64,000 nucleotides of DNA from Lepturacanthus savala (GCA_030544235.1 CM060465.1:29926988-29990987), one strand, 5' to 3'. Positions 24,545 to 37,903 are shown, numbered from the stretch's first letter. A program made the numbers and translations. Notes: generated from the sequence alone by a model not told the origin.

Positions 24545-24830
24545 GGTCGAGTCAAGTTTATTTGTATCGCCCAAAAATCACAAATCACAGATTCACAGAA
24601 ACACTCCCTAAAAAAATAATAATAATGGGGAAAAAAAGAGGAAGAAACCTCAGGAAGAGAAACAGAGTAGGATCCCTCTTCCAGGATGCAATACATGATC
24701 TGTGCACAGGATGGAAAGAATATATTTAGAACAGGGAACACAGTTGAGTATGACATGAATTAGAATAACAGAAATGCATTGATTCATGGTGCATGTGGAT
24801 GATGAGGTGACAGGATCCATTGCAGGACAG
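24545..24830. repeat. Interspersed fish repeat (agtttatttgtatcgccc type)
   Basis: It opens gagtcaagtttatttgtatc gcccaaaaatcacaaatcac and continues gaggaagaaacctcaggaag agaaacagagtaggatccct cttccaggatg, a widely dispersed teleost repeat of uncertain class. Confidence 0.6.
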
Positions 24831-25104
24831 AGTCAAACCCTCCAACAACATGCTGCACTGCACCGTAGAAACACAGGGCAGGACTCCAAGAACTGATTTA
24901 AAAGGGCCATTACTGGGCCATGAGTGTTACAGATGGACGACAGAAGAGAAACTCAGATGGTCTCTCCCAAAGAAGCATGACCACAGGTTCCATAACATCC
25001 TGATCAAGACCAACATGACCTCCGACAAGCATATGACAAAGCTATGCAGGTGCAAGATATTACTACCAGGTGGTTTTAAATGGGCGCCTGGTTGAAGGTC
25101 TATT

Positions 25105-25305
25105 TACCACAATGTTACCAAACAGAATCTGATCCAGAAACCAGGATTTCTTCTGGATTATTACCAAAATTGAATCATCTGTTCATGGTACCATTCCCAA
25201 CATTCACTGAAAGTTTGACAAAAATCCAGCCCAAATCTTTTGAGGTATCTTGCTAACAAACAGACAGACAGAGAAAACATAACATCCTTGGTGGACAGAG
25301 CTTAA
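25105..25305 (+). mobile_element. RTE-like LINE 3' tail
   Basis: The stretch gatccagaaaccaggatttc through gctaacaaacagacagacag to cataacatccttggtggaca has the layout of the common fish RTE-like tail (a degenerate aaccatccaaatt block, then acaaacaaacagac, then the cttggyggag terminus). A piece of the same family in reverse occurs at 62705-62815. Confidence 0.6.
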
Positions 25306-26599
25306 ACCTTAGTGTAACACAAACTAGGATACGTTTTGACTGAGCAGTATTCTGCTACCAGCCAAAGCATTTCAGCAAAGACAAATCCATTTCAACAGTG
25401 ATAAGGATTAAGATAATTAATCCAATCATCTGCCAAGTGTTTTTGAAAGTGCCAGTCTAAATCGATTCTATGGAGGACTTATAAGACGGTCGAATGTGTA
25501 ACCTGCATCAGTTTAGCCTTTTTTACACCTAGATTTCATTTGTCTTTTTTGTCTGTCCTAGAGTTGAATAAAGACATTGAGAACGCACCTAACCAGAGCC
25601 AATATACAAGAGAGTCTAATGAAAAGTAGTATCCCACCACATGGATCACAACGCTCCTTTTACAAAACTTCAGTTTATCCAAGACACAGATCTAAAGTTA
25701 CACAAAATTACCACTAAAGCATTTAGAAATGTAGCATGTGGAAGAAGTGAGAAATCACTGGTTCAGTCAACATTTAACATACCAAGGTTTACTTGGCAAA
25801 AAGGTAAATAGGGTAAAAACAATTAACTGGATGAGTGTCTGCAGAATCTGTAGAATTGAAACAAAGGGCAGGTCACAGGACACAGGATGTAACACCTGTC
25901 AGCCTCAAACAGGTGAGAATCTACTGTCTGCATGGACAGCTCCCTGATATTTGATGCTCCATTACACTGTTAAATCTGCTGCAAATATCACTTCAAGTTC
26001 CCAAAGAATTTAGGTTACCGAGTACTTTATTGAACTTCATTCAAGCTAAAAAGTAAGCGTAAGCCAAAAATCAGGCCAATTTGATTCTCTAAATATTTTT
26101 CAGATGCATTACAGTTGGCTCGTGTGCATCAGCTAAGACTTTAAAAGGGTGGAGTCCATTGTCTGACCTGAGTCATGGTAATCTAGAGGACCCATTTAAA
26201 TATCATGAAATTAGTTCATTCAAACATGACCTTTCATGCTAGCTCAATGCCATGGAACATTTCAACATGATCATTCTGTAAACAAAACGAATTTCATAAA
26301 CATTGGAGCAGCATGTTTTCAGTCTGTTAAATTATTCAGATGTTGGGCCAATGTTTATCATTTTGCATCATTACAGTAATTGCCTAGAAGTCACGAATGT
26401 GGTGATCGTCTTGAACCGAATACTTTACAAGCTTTTAGACGCAAATGCAATTCACTTGCCATCAAAGAGCATCCCATCATCAAAGATGTTGTGTATTGAA
26501 AGAGAGATGAGTGTCTCGATTAAAAATGTAAGGGTCAGAGTGTAGAAAAGAGTAGGGGAGTACAACTGAACAGGACTGGTTAGACCCCCCCACCCCCCA

Positions 26600-26619
26600 C
26601 CACACACACACACACACAA
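26600..26619. repeat. (CA)n microsatellite
   Basis: About ten CA units after a C-rich stretch. Confidence 0.85.
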
Positions 26620-28373
26620 TACTGTTATACTTTTCAGACAAATTCACTTACTCTATGTCTGGCTTCTCAAAACAGGTTTCTGGTGACTGTTAATATGGAC
26701 AATTCAGACACTAACATTTAGGAAAATCAATCATTCATGAAAGGACTGTGTTCTCTTGAAAATACTGTGAAAAAGTAACAAAGCTGAGTTAATGTTGGAG
26801 TTTTTGTTCAACATCTTGACATTAACTAGACTCAGAAATCAAAGTGATAGAACAATCATAAACAAAGAAAAGGTAGAGAAGAATAGTAAAGGAGCATAAG
26901 ATGTTCTTCAGATTCAGCATATATTATGCTACAAAATGTTTTCCAAGAGTTCTGTGAGACCTAATGTTGTAAAAAATCCTTATATCAAGGTTCTGTACAG
27001 TTATTTTTTTTTAAAATCTGAAATAGTTCCTAAGTGTATCTGCAATCCTAACCGTAAAATTATATAAGCTTCCCTTTAGTGCTATAAAAAGATATTTAAA
27101 GTGTTTATGCATTTTACTTTAATGGTGACTCAATGTCTGTTGTATAGAGAAATAATATATGTTATTATTATTATTATTATTTTTTAATTAATAGTTCATT
27201 TTAATCTTGAAAAGAAAAATGAAATATTGCCAGGATTTTGATGTAAAAATTACCTATAGGCTGGAAAAATTTGTTATTAGAACATTTTTCAGTGGCTTTA
27301 ATAATGCTTTTTGCTGCAAGATGTTACAAAACACATTTTGCAAATTAGTAAAAATGTCATTTCTAGGAGACAGGGTTTGTGGAAAAACAATTCAAGTTGT
27401 TAATCATTCCAGAAGAGTTTGTACATGGTAAAAGAATACCTTTATAATTAGAAATACATATTAAACCTGTTAACTCCATAGATTTGTTCGGAAAAGAGGT
27501 CCATTTATAAGGAAAAGTGAGAAAGATATTGTGCATACAAAAAAAGAAAATAATGTCTTTGTTTGATTAATTGAACAGGGAATGTAAATTGAACCCCAGT
27601 AATTAAATGTTGAATAAAGAATAGGAAAAGGAAAATAGGAATAGGAAAATAATGATTTTCTTTTATTCCCAAAGAAAGCACCAAACAGACGCATGGTGTT
27701 ACAAAATTTGTTCAATTTAAACAGGCGCTTATGACGAAAGAAACAATGGAAGATGGGGTCATTCATGATTATTACAAAAGAGATGAGGAGAAACACCTCC
27801 TTCATTTCTATTCAGTTTGCTGTGGGTGTGTCCTATAGAGCACCATTATAGGGCAGGGCTTTATTGTGCAAGGAAGATGACCTTGATCATTCAAGCCAAG
27901 AATTCCAGCCTGTTTTGAGATGAATTGTGAGTCAAATTGAATGAAATCGGATTGAAATGTCATGAGAATCTTCTTGTAAAGCTGTATCTAAATAATTCAC
28001 ATGTTTATATACATCTTTAGAAGAAGTTCTGGAGAAGTTCTTAAGAACTCGGGCTCAAGGAAAGGTCATTCATTGACAACAAAGTCTCATTCTAATGGAA
28101 TAATGAGTATTAGAAATACAGAGGAAGTATGTGCATGTAGAAGTAGGTTTCTTATTATATTCAGTTAAAGTATGAACTTGTATTTGTATGTGTTGTTAAA
28201 TGTTACTACAAAATTAGAGTCTTGTAATTTCTCCCAAAGTCATGGTCAGGTAAGCGTAAACATGGATGTGGCAAAATGGACCAGGACTGAACTGGGAATG
28301 CATCCTCCATACTATTCTGATACAGGTACATTGGCATGTATTCCTAGTTGTTTTTCGGGTGATATGTAGTTTA

Positions 28374-29870
28374 CACTGTGTTCCAAATTATTATGCAAAT
28401 GATATTTTTCTCAGATTTTCCTAAGTTGTCGCTGCAATAACTGTAATTTTCATGTCATCAATCATTAGTTTAATGAATTTGAATGTTATAAAACAAAACT
28501 TCCAATGATAACAGTATTTTTCGAAAATAAAAAACTTAAAACGCACTGTTCCAAATTATTACGCACAACAGAGTTTTATAACATTTCATAGGTTGAACTG
28601 AAAATGCTCATCTTTTGAATTTGCAGGATCAGGAGGTCATATTTACTGAAATCAAAAGCTATTTCAATCAAAAACATCTTAACAGGTCAAGTTACATTAC
28701 ATCACAAGGGGTCAACATAAGACCCCTTATTTTATATCAGCTTCACTATTCTTGCATCCATTGACCTTGTGGGCTTTTGGAGAGTTTCTGCTTGAATTCA
28801 TTTGCAGGATGTCAAAATAGCCTCCCAGATCTGCTGTTTGAATGTGAACTGCCTCCCACCCTCATAGATCTTTTGCTGGAGGATGCTCAAAATATTATCA
28901 ATAGGGTTGAGGTCAGGGGAGGTCCGGGGCCACACCAAGAGTTTCTCTCCTTTTATTCCTATAGCAGCCCATGATGCAGAGGTATTCCTTGCAGCATGAG
29001 CATGCATGCATTGTCATGCATGAAGATGATTTTGGTACACAAAGCGTGTTTTATTTTTGGACCATGGAAGAAAGTGTTAGAAACTCCACATACTTTACAG
29101 AGGTCATTTTCACACCTTCAGGGACCCGAAAGGGGCTGACCAGCTCTCTCCCCATGATCCCAGCCCAAAACATGACTCCGCCACCTCCTTGCTGACGTTG
29201 CAGCCTTGTTGGGACATGGTGGCGGTCCACCAACCATCCACTACTCCATCCATCTGGACCACGACACTCATCAGTAGACAAGACTGTTTGATAATTAGAC
29301 TTCTTATATTTCTGGGCCCACTGCAGCCATTTCTGCTTGTGAGCATTGTTTAGGGTTGGCCGAATAGAAGTTTGATGCATAACTGTGACCTTTGGAGGAT
29401 CCTACACCACCAGCAGCTTCAAATATCTGTTTGCTATTTTGTGATGGTGCTGCTCTCTTAATCTGATGTTTTATTCTGGTAGAAACCTTCCTCAGTGTGT
29501 CTTTATCTACACAAACCTGTGTGTGCTCTGAATCACTCACAAACTCTTAACAGCACAATGATCATGCTTAAGTTTTCGTGGAATATCTAAGGTTTTCATA
29601 TGTTGTCCAAGGCATTGAACTACTTCATGCTTTTCTTTCCCATATTGCTTGGAAATGGTTTTCTGCTTAATAATGTGGAACACCCCTTCTTCAGTAGTTT
29701 TACATTAATTGGACTCACCTCACAAACTAATTATCAGAGGTGTCTGAGATTGTTTTCAATGATCCAAGGAGCCCTGATACACAATACCATCCATGAGTTT
29801 AATTAAAAAACAAAAAATGTAATCTTTATGACACTTCAATACAAATTGCATAATAATCTGGAATGCAGTG
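28374..29870 (-). mobile_element. Tc1/mariner-type transposon, broken
   Basis: A 1.5-kb element with inverted ends CACTGTGTTCCAAATTATTA tgca and (complement) CACTGCATTCCAGATTATTA tgca. TA precedes the left end; the right TA appears mutated. The transposase lies on the minus strand in at least three frames: a helix-turn-helix part (about 29540-29304), a middle part with STDECR and VMFWAGIMGRE (about 29380-29051), and a C-terminal part with SPDLNPIDN (about 29007-28798). The HDNA aspartate lies at about 29018. Frame changes between the parts make it a pseudogene. Confidence 0.85.
28798..29540 (-). pseudogene. Transposase pseudogene of the Tc1-like element
   Basis: Three successive open pieces in different frames spell a Tc1-family transposase. 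At the frame change after HDNA, a gcatgcatgc stretch seems to have gained bases. Counting across it, the second catalytic aspartate and the third acidic residue are about 37 residues apart. The third acidic residue reads D (NPIDN) where Tc1 relatives have E. Confidence 0.75.
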
Positions 29871-30859
29871 TTTTATATGGAATAATTGATTCTGTGGTGG
29901 TCATAAGTTATACATATTAGAGATGTGTGGATGGCCTATTATTTTATAGACAATCCGTGCCCACCTGCCTTCCTTGATTTTTTCAGGTCAGTGCAGTTTA
30001 GTGCAGTGTTCATAGAAAGTAGAAATACATGGAAATAAGGAGAGACGTGCAAATTATTATAATTTGCATGTAAGAAGAGCCTACAATTTATGTTGAGAGT
30101 GTGGATGTCAATTTACATGAGTTTTGAAATGGTGTTAATAGGCCAACACCATTAAATACTTTTTCCTGTTCTGTTTGGTGATGGCACTGAGATATCCTGA
30201 GGGTCTATGAACGCATCTTGAATAAGATGCCTGTGTTAGTGTGAGGAATAAATTAGCAGGTATAAACCGACTAAAGTTTTAGCGCGTGGTTTTTCAGAGA
30301 CAGTAAAATACTTTCGTTACGTTGAGCTGCACGATCGGTGCAGGAAGAAACGAGAGCTTTGAATTGTATCTAAAGTGCTGGGAAGCAGCATGAGGAGGAG
30401 CACTGTGATATGGAGCTTTACACTCAGTGCTGCGATACATAAATCTAAAGGATTTTTTTTTTTTTTTTTTATTTGATCCACACAGAACTTTTACATTATT
30501 TTTCATTAACCTTCAGTTTTCTCTGAGTTTATTATGAACTACCTTTGTGTGTTCTGCCATCTTCTCCGATAAACAAAATGCAGCATGAGACTCAGCCCTA
30601 ATACTGCCTGATGGAAATTTAACTATTTCAAATATGCTCGGATGCAAATAACATTATATATTTATTATATTTACATAATATAACATTTATTATAAGACAT
30701 AATTTGATTGGTTAAACTACCACCTGCCCGAATTCAAATAAAATATATTTTTTTTGTCACCTCAGCTGCTCGAGCTGTGGAATCCGCAGTTGCAACTACC
30801 AACGATGCATCTCTAACTGAGAAAACAATAGCTGCAATCTATATGTTTCTGAAGTTGTA

Positions 30860-30891
<32 letters not shown>

Positions 30892-32639
30892 GGGGTTGCA
30901 ACTAGTGCCATTAGAACATGATGGAACGTACACATCAAACTACTTGATCAACTGTCTTCAATAATTTCAAACAAATTTCATCCTCCGCGGTGCAACACAA
31001 AATACCTTGACTGCTTTCTTCCTTGGGCTTCTTGCCGTCTTTCAGAAGTTTTTGAAAAGAGAAAATTCCCTTTTATTAGAAGGCAAACAGTTGGTGTCCT
31101 TTATCAAACAGATCTTTTGAGAGAAAAAGAGGAAGAGCGCTGTACAGACATTTAACCTTTTTATATAGTCTTACAATTGGGGCTCTCAAGCCCTTTCATT
31201 TGTGAAGTTCCTGTGGAAAAATCAGGGAGCTTGGACTCATTTCATCTACCGGTACAGTATATTTATATTTCAGCTCCAATCAAATCTAGCCAATATGCCA
31301 TCCCTATGTATTTTCCCCTCTGAGCCCTGCCTCCCCACTATAATTTCCAGCGACATTTTGTGTGCAAATGCAGTAATAGACACATTTAACACATCAAAAG
31401 GGATTCAATTTTCTTTTCAATCATCCACCGGTATGAATAGCGCCACATCCTCTGTGGCCAACAATGAGGGGCCATTACCGTGAGCCAAAGGATGGCTTCG
31501 CCTTCTCTATGCATTCAAGGGGAAAGTGTGTCAAACTGTTTGCCGACGCCAACATTTGTTCTAGGCAAATGGAGACAGCTTTCAGACAGGTTAGTATCCA
31601 ATTTTATTGTCAGACAAATGTCATTTTTGTTTGGGGCCGCAGTAATCACTGGGCTCAGACACCAGTGTTCCTCGACGGTAAAGCCGGCAGTTAGTCCATT
31701 TAATACTCTAACTCTTATGTCAGTTGCAGATTGCCAAGTCCAGACATGACACCCGCTGTCTCTTCATTATGTGAAGAGGGTGACATGCAGGATTCAGGCC
31801 TCAGCCCTTGGGTAGGGGGTGGGGGCCTAATTGCCTGAGACATTGTTGATCTACATGTGGAAAGAAAATACTTTGCAACTGCAATTAATTGTTCCCTTGT
31901 GCTGACAGATAAGAGATGGCAGGGTGTTTTTGTTTAAGGTTTCAGACATTTGCTGTGACAGGAAATGGAAGGAGATAGTGAGAGTAGAACATGCTACACA
32001 GGTTCCCTGCTCAGGAGTCAAACTGTAAATTTTGAGGATATATGGTACGTGCCAATGAGTTTTCCTGATTAATTCCAAAATGAAAACATGTACTTTTATA
32101 TTTAACTGCATGGTTCATAGTACTACATTTTAGTAACGTAAAAAAGGTCAAGTAAAAAGGTCATTTAAATAAAATCAGAGGAATGTAATCATCAGTTACT
32201 GATTTCCAACTTTGTCTTTCACTCTTGATATTTTGTACTCTTAAATTAACCTTTTCAAGAAGTCTGTCAGTGGTTGTCTGTCCAGACATTGTTCAAAACC
32301 ACAGAAGGTTATTTTAAATTATAACAGAGTTCCTTGTGTTTCCAAAGATAACAAATATGTCAGGCTAAATTCTAAGAAAATTTTGGCTTTTTGGATACAA
32401 AAGACTAAAATATCTTAGAACATTTCAGTCGCTGTAAACATTATAACTTAGAGTTGGAACAAGCTGATAAAGGCCAAAACCACACAGTTTGTAGGTCACT
32501 TTGTCCTCTGCCATACAAGCATCTTATAATTATATTATTTACATTAATGCAGGCTAGACTACAGTAGGTCAACAACACTGAACATTCAGGAAGTTCATCT
32601 TTTCCAAAAATTATCATCACTGTACAAAGCCCTCACACG
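29871..32639. other. Intergenic DNA
   Basis: No gene. It contains a poly(T) run (about 30454-30470), an A25-G12 run (30859-30895) and a long unique, compositionally balanced stretch at about 31230-31740 that could be a conserved non-coding element. Confidence 0.6.
30859..30895. repeat. A25-G12 homopolymer junction
   Basis: A run of about 25 A is followed directly by about 12 G. Confidence 0.85.
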
Positions 32640-33423
32640 CTAGCCTGGCTAAGACCAGACTTCATATCCATGTATACTGATATTCAGTCTGGGAACCATC
32701 CGTTCATTTGTTCTTATTGGAGACCTGGTCCAGCCCAGCCCAGAGTTTATTAGGCGCTACACATGTCTAAAAAATGAGTCTGTACGTACGTCTGCACTAC
32801 CATTTAAAAGTTTGGGGTCACTAAGAAATTTCCTTATTTTTTGAAAGAAAAGCAAGTTTTTTTTTTAAATTAGGATAATTTTAAACAAATCATCTATACT
32901 TTGCTAATGTGGTAAATGACTATTCTAGCTGCAAATGACAGGTTTTTGGTGCAATACCTACATAGGTGTATAGAGGCCAATTTCCAGCAACTCACTCCAG
33001 TGTTCTAATGGTACAATGTGTTTGCTCATCGATTCATTTTACAACTCATGGCAGTAAATAAAATTGTGACTTTTCATAGAAAACACTAAATTGACTGGGT
33101 GATTAAACAATAGCATAGTTTATATCTAATCATATCACACTTACCCAAAGATTATATAGTTTAGCGCCAAAAGTTGCTAATTTTTCCAACATACACTTAT
33201 GGTCTAAGTTACTTACAATCCTTTCTTAGGCTGCATCAAAAGTTAAATTACCATCTGCCGCCATGTTGGATCCACTGTTTTTAACAAAGTCGTTTCTGTG
33301 TTTCGTCATTGTCTTGCTGTTCTGTGATTGGCTCCCTAGATGAGGGGAAAATTGGGAATTTGGAATTGGAATTTCACAGCAAAGTACATTCGCGTGCAAT
33401 AAAGGATGGGTATACCCAGGCTA
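32640..33423. mobile_element. hAT-like non-autonomous element with nested Tc1 fragment
   Basis: The ends are tagcctgg and ccaggcta in inverted order, flanked by ctcacacg and ctcacaca (7 of 8 positions alike). The internal block gccgccatgttggatccact to ccctagatgaggggaaaatt gg recurs at 44518-44630. A Tc1-type end piece at 32795-33047 sits inside. Confidence 0.6.
32795..33047 (+). mobile_element. Tc1-type terminal fragment (cactaccrttcaaaagtttg)
   Basis: It starts cactaccatttaaaagtttg gggtcac and shares most of its length with 50771-50995, including ttgctaatgtggtaaatg, ctattctagctgc and tccagtgttctaatggta. This end sequence belongs to a common fish Tc1 family. It is inserted inside the 32640-33423 element, so it arrived later. 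Confidence 0.7.
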
Positions 33424-35287
33424 CTCACACACTGTAGTAAGCAAGATAGGTGAATAAAATATTACATGAAAGATCCAGGATTTAGACACTCAAATGCTTC
33501 CAAGGCATTACTCTTGTTGACTTAATTCTATCGAATAAAGCATTTAAGGATCAAACCATTGCCAGTGTCTGCACCAACACGCTCCTTTTGCAGAAAACGT
33601 CTCTGCTGTGTCCTCTGTCATCTCCTGCCACAGCTTATACACGGTGCCTCGCTGCCAAAACCACCCGAGCCACAGCTGATGAGGTCATTCCCAGCAAGAA
33701 CTATGTAGCCAGCACCGGACGGGCCCTGAAAGCCCTGCTTAATCTGATATCATTGGCAGGGAGACGCTTAACCAGCTCCATCTCCCACCGCACTATTTGG
33801 GGTGCTCGCCATCCAACAATGCTGTCTTGTCTCACCCGGTGTAGATTTGTAGCGCCTGCTTGTAAAAGCTGAATCGCTCTCAGTTTTATACGTTTGAAGT
33901 GCGGAGAGAGAGAGAGAGCTGGTTTCTTGTGATGCAGTTTTCAAGGAGCAGCGTGGTGGTTGGAACAGCGTTTATGGAGCATGGCGGGATGGCGGGATGG
34001 CGGTAACGCTAAAAAGGATCTAGAAATGAAGAATGAGCCACGAAACCACGTCAGCACATGAAGCAGAGGTAGCCCATTTACTTTTATGTTAAGTAGAGTG
34101 TGTTCTCGTTGCGGTCTGGCTACTGAATTCAGTTGGAAGTGGGGGAAATGAACAATCATTCTCTGCATTTTGACTCTGCAAGCTAAAGAAAAAAAAAACA
34201 TTTCTTATTAATGACCCATTGAAAATTATAAATAATGCAGTATTGAAGATGCTATGTAGCGATTTATTTGACTGGCTAATTGATTTCGCAGGCCAAGATG
34301 AGCAACAGCAGCGACTGTGGATGATGTTTAACAGTATAGCTGCAGCCACATATGTTGATATTCTCTCTTTCTGCATTAAATATGTATTACATAGGCTCAG
34401 GCCTCTGACCTTGGCTTGGGAGAGCGCTCGCATCATTTCATCTTGAAATAAAAAGAGAGACTGCCAGCAATTATAGCACTTTAATTACATATTCACTTTC
34501 ATCTGCTAGAAAAGCACACAGATCTGCCCTCAATGCTGCTGTTGGGTCTCTTTTGATGAGGGGGGGAAAAAAGCGCTGTACTGTATTTGAAAAACATCTG
34601 TCAAGTGTCCTGCCTAGTTAATATCTACTTGTCCTTACCTGTTTTTGTTACAAGTGCTGATCTTTAAGAGAGCGAACGGTAGGGTTTGATAGTTAAAAGT
34701 TTGATGTACCTGAAAAAAGTGGTGAAAACTTGAAAGAATCGGTGCGAACACGCTGCGGAGAGTCTACTGTAAAAACATGTTTAAGACAGGGATATCTGTG
34801 CGGAAACATTCACTTGAGAAACAGACACACACACACACTCACCCACACACACACACACCCACATACACGCACAGAATCACTCACTTCCCCTCTTAATGAA
34901 AGACTCTTTATTCTGTCTACAAGTGTCTCTAATAGAGAAGGCCAGAGCGGCTGTTGTAATTTCCCCTGTCAGGGTCCATGAGGAGGGGTGGAGGGGTTTG
35001 ACAAACACTCTGCCCCCTCTGTCCCACATTATCCCCCCATCCATCCTCCTCCCCCACCCACCCCCCCCCCCATCTCTGTGTCGGGGAGCGATTTACACAG
35101 AGATGGTAATGTTGCTGCCATGTTTCATCGAAAGGCAGCGGTGCGGAATGTTTTTTCTCTGAAAGCAGAAAGGAGCCACAACTGAGTCTGAGACTCAATT
35201 CATTGTGGAATTGAGTCTGCATGTAGCTCCAGCGCATTTAGAAAATATTTAGACTTCCACATTTTACTTAAAAAATTGGCTTAGGTT
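33424..35287. other. Intergenic DNA
   Basis: No gene recognised. It includes a GGCGGGAT triplication near 33982-34005, a mixed CA repeat at 34805-34870, a C-rich tract (about 35048-35073) and balanced, possibly conserved stretches near 33590-33890 and 34220-34450. Confidence 0.6.
34805..34870. repeat. Mixed (CA)n microsatellite
   Basis: CA dinucleotides with occasional CT and CC interruptions. Confidence 0.85.
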
Positions 35288-35988
35288 AGGGGCTCAAGCA
35301 TAACTATTCACACCTGTGACACTTGAAATTTAGCTCCGTTGCCTCCCATTTGGAAAGACACACACCTGTCCATATAAGGTCTCACAGCTGGCAATGTAGA
35401 TCACAGCAAAAGCAATGAGGTCAAAGCAACTGCCAGGAGAGCTCAGAGACAGGATTGTGTCGAGGCACAGATCTCTGGAAGGCTATGAAAATGTTGTGCT
35501 GCATTGAAGTTCCCAGGAACGTGGTGGCAATGGCACCACATTTGTTAAATGGAAGAAGTTTGTAACAACTAGGATTCTTCCTGGAGACCCGGAAAAACTG
35601 ATTAAACTTTGGAGAATGGCTTTCGTAAGAGGGGTGACCAGGAACCCAATAGTCACTCTGGCTGAGTTCCTGTGTGGAGATGGGAGAAATTGTCCAGAAG
35701 GACAACCAGAGCGGCAACATGGCAATGCAGCTGGATTCTCGAGATCACTCAAGAATCCATCCTGCCCAGCATCAAGTTTTCTGTTTGTTTTATCCCACAA
35801 TGGTTCAGATCATTCAGTGTCTCGCATAATCGCATCATAATGAGATGACATTGTAGATTTCTAAAGGCTTTTTCATTATGGGGTATTGTGTGTAGAGGGA
35901 TGAAAAAAATAAAATTATAAACTACTTGAAATTAGGCCTCCAACATAACAAAATGTGGGAAAGAAAAGTGAACAGGGTCTGAATGCAG
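35288..35988 (+). mobile_element. Tc1-like transposon relic
   Basis: On the plus strand, ctcagagacaggattgtgtc gaggcacagatctctggaag is the helix-turn-helix/spacer part of fish Tc1 transposases, and cattatggggtattgtgtgt and acaaaatgtgggaaagaaaa gtgaacagggtctgaatgc is the 3' end. It has many stops and deletions (about 700 bp of an expected 1.6 kb). Open frames antisense to it are artefacts. Confidence 0.75.
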
Positions 35989-36825
35989 ATGGAGCAACAG
36001 AGGACAAAAATAAAATGTAATAATCAGAGATTTGAAGTCCAATGGACCAAATAAAAGATGTCAGATATTAGGTGGGAACGTGTGTTTTTTACTTGGAGGT
36101 TATGATATGAAGATAGCATGTTTAAGACATGAAAATGCCATGAATCTTGATATATGTATTAATACAGAGATGAGCAGGCAAAGTCAATTATTTTATGTAA
36201 TCCTCAACTGCCATCTTGTGAACTAAGACCATTTCTTTAATTGATTTGATAAAATGACTCAACAACAAAAAAATCTCTTATTTTAAGTTTGAGAAGCTGT
36301 TTTTTTGTTTTATATTTTTAAAAGTTATTCAGTCATGTCGTGAAACAACTCCGTTTTCCCTTTTTACAGTGCAGAGAGATTTTTGCTGAATATAACTGCA
36401 AAAAAAAGCAAGATATTGCCATTGAACATCTGAAAAATGTTAACTGACAACGTATTTCATTCGTTTTCCAATGACATTTGCTCACGCAATATAAACAAGC
36501 AGTGTTTTTCAAGGTTATGTTTAGGCGCTCGAAGCACTCAATTGAGGTCAGCGGAAGATTGTGGTGATTGGTTAAATACTGACAAAACTCAACAATGATT
36601 AGAAACACAGGAAAGGACGTGTTTACTTTATTATGAACTTAAACTGTAACGATTGTTCCCTAACCTCAGTCAAAGGGCTTTTGTTGTATGAAACTAGCCA
36701 TACACAGGCCATAATTGCATGTTAGCCTCTAAAATGACTTACTACTTATTGTCTGTTTCATCAGTTACTTATTATGACAGCGGTTACGTAGGCTCGGGTA
36801 CGGTAACTCCATTTCATCCACGTGC

Positions 36826-36850
36826 AGAGAGAGAGAGAGAGAGAGAGAGA
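36826..36850. repeat. (GA)n microsatellite
   Basis: About twelve uninterrupted GA units. Confidence 0.9.
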
Positions 36851-37625
36851 CAGTCGGGCAGTCATAGGCACAGAGGCATTCATGCTCCAAGAGGCCAACC
36901 TCAATCAGCCAATGTCTTAATGTTTAATCAGGAATGTCACTTTAGGACACTGGAGGTTACTGACATACATATAGGTCTCTTTCTGTTCCAGCTTAAAAAA
37001 AAAAGAAGCTGCAACAACTATTCACTAAATTTCATTTGCTTCAATGGCATCGATTTAAAAAATGTCTTGCAATTCTGTGTTTACCATAGCATTTGTCAGT
37101 TTTACTGAAATAAATTGATTACAAATTAAAAATACCAAAAAAACAAAATCTAATACTAAAACAAAAATACATAAGTGCCAAAATATGTATGAGGGAAGAG
37201 GGGGGGAAAAGCCACAAATATAACATATGGGCACATTTTTAGCAACTGGCATTTCCACACATCTAAAACTGTTTTGGAAAAAAAAAAGACATCACACAAC
37301 ATGTCACTCAAATCAGAAAATGCCCCAGAGACCAAAAAAAACTGCTGTTGCCAATCCAAAACAGTGTCAAACATACTCAGGCTTGTTAAGACAAATAAAA
37401 CCTAAAGGGTACGGATACCCGGGCTGTTACATGATATACTCCATCATATCTGTGGACACAGACAGTTAACACACACAGTCCGGCGGTTTGCTACTGTCTG
37501 CAGTCACGGGCAGCGCTACAGAAAAAACAAATACAATTCTGCAGCCTGGTCGTCTGCAGCAGAAACAATCTCTCCACAAATCCTCCGAGACACTGGATGG
37601 AGAGAGGAGAAAGAAGCATGTGTGT

Positions 37626-37742
<117 letters not shown>

Positions 37743-37903
37743 TATAATATATATAAATATATGTCTGGCCGTCTGTGTGCACATGTGTGTGAATGGGGGT
37801 GGGCTTAAATAGAGGAGGTATACTGCTTTGGCTTGGCCTGTTAATATTGTGCTCAGACTACCACAGAAGGGGAAAGTGTCTGTGTGTCTGTGTGTGTGTG
37901 TGT

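Larger units (their letters stand above)
23344..28373. other. etnk 5' flank and intergenic DNA
   Basis: The etnk 5' leader and promoter must lie here; I see neither a CpG-rich island nor a clear TATA box. Named repeats are a fish satellite-like fragment (24545-24830), an RTE-like tail (25105-25305) and a CA run (26600-26619). The stretch near 24150-24460 looks repeat-like but I cannot name it. The rest is AT-rich with no gene. Confidence 0.6.

Noticed and set aside
35421..35800. Two antisense frames of about 100 codons
   Set aside because: They lie opposite the Tc1 relic and are shadows of the decayed transposase.
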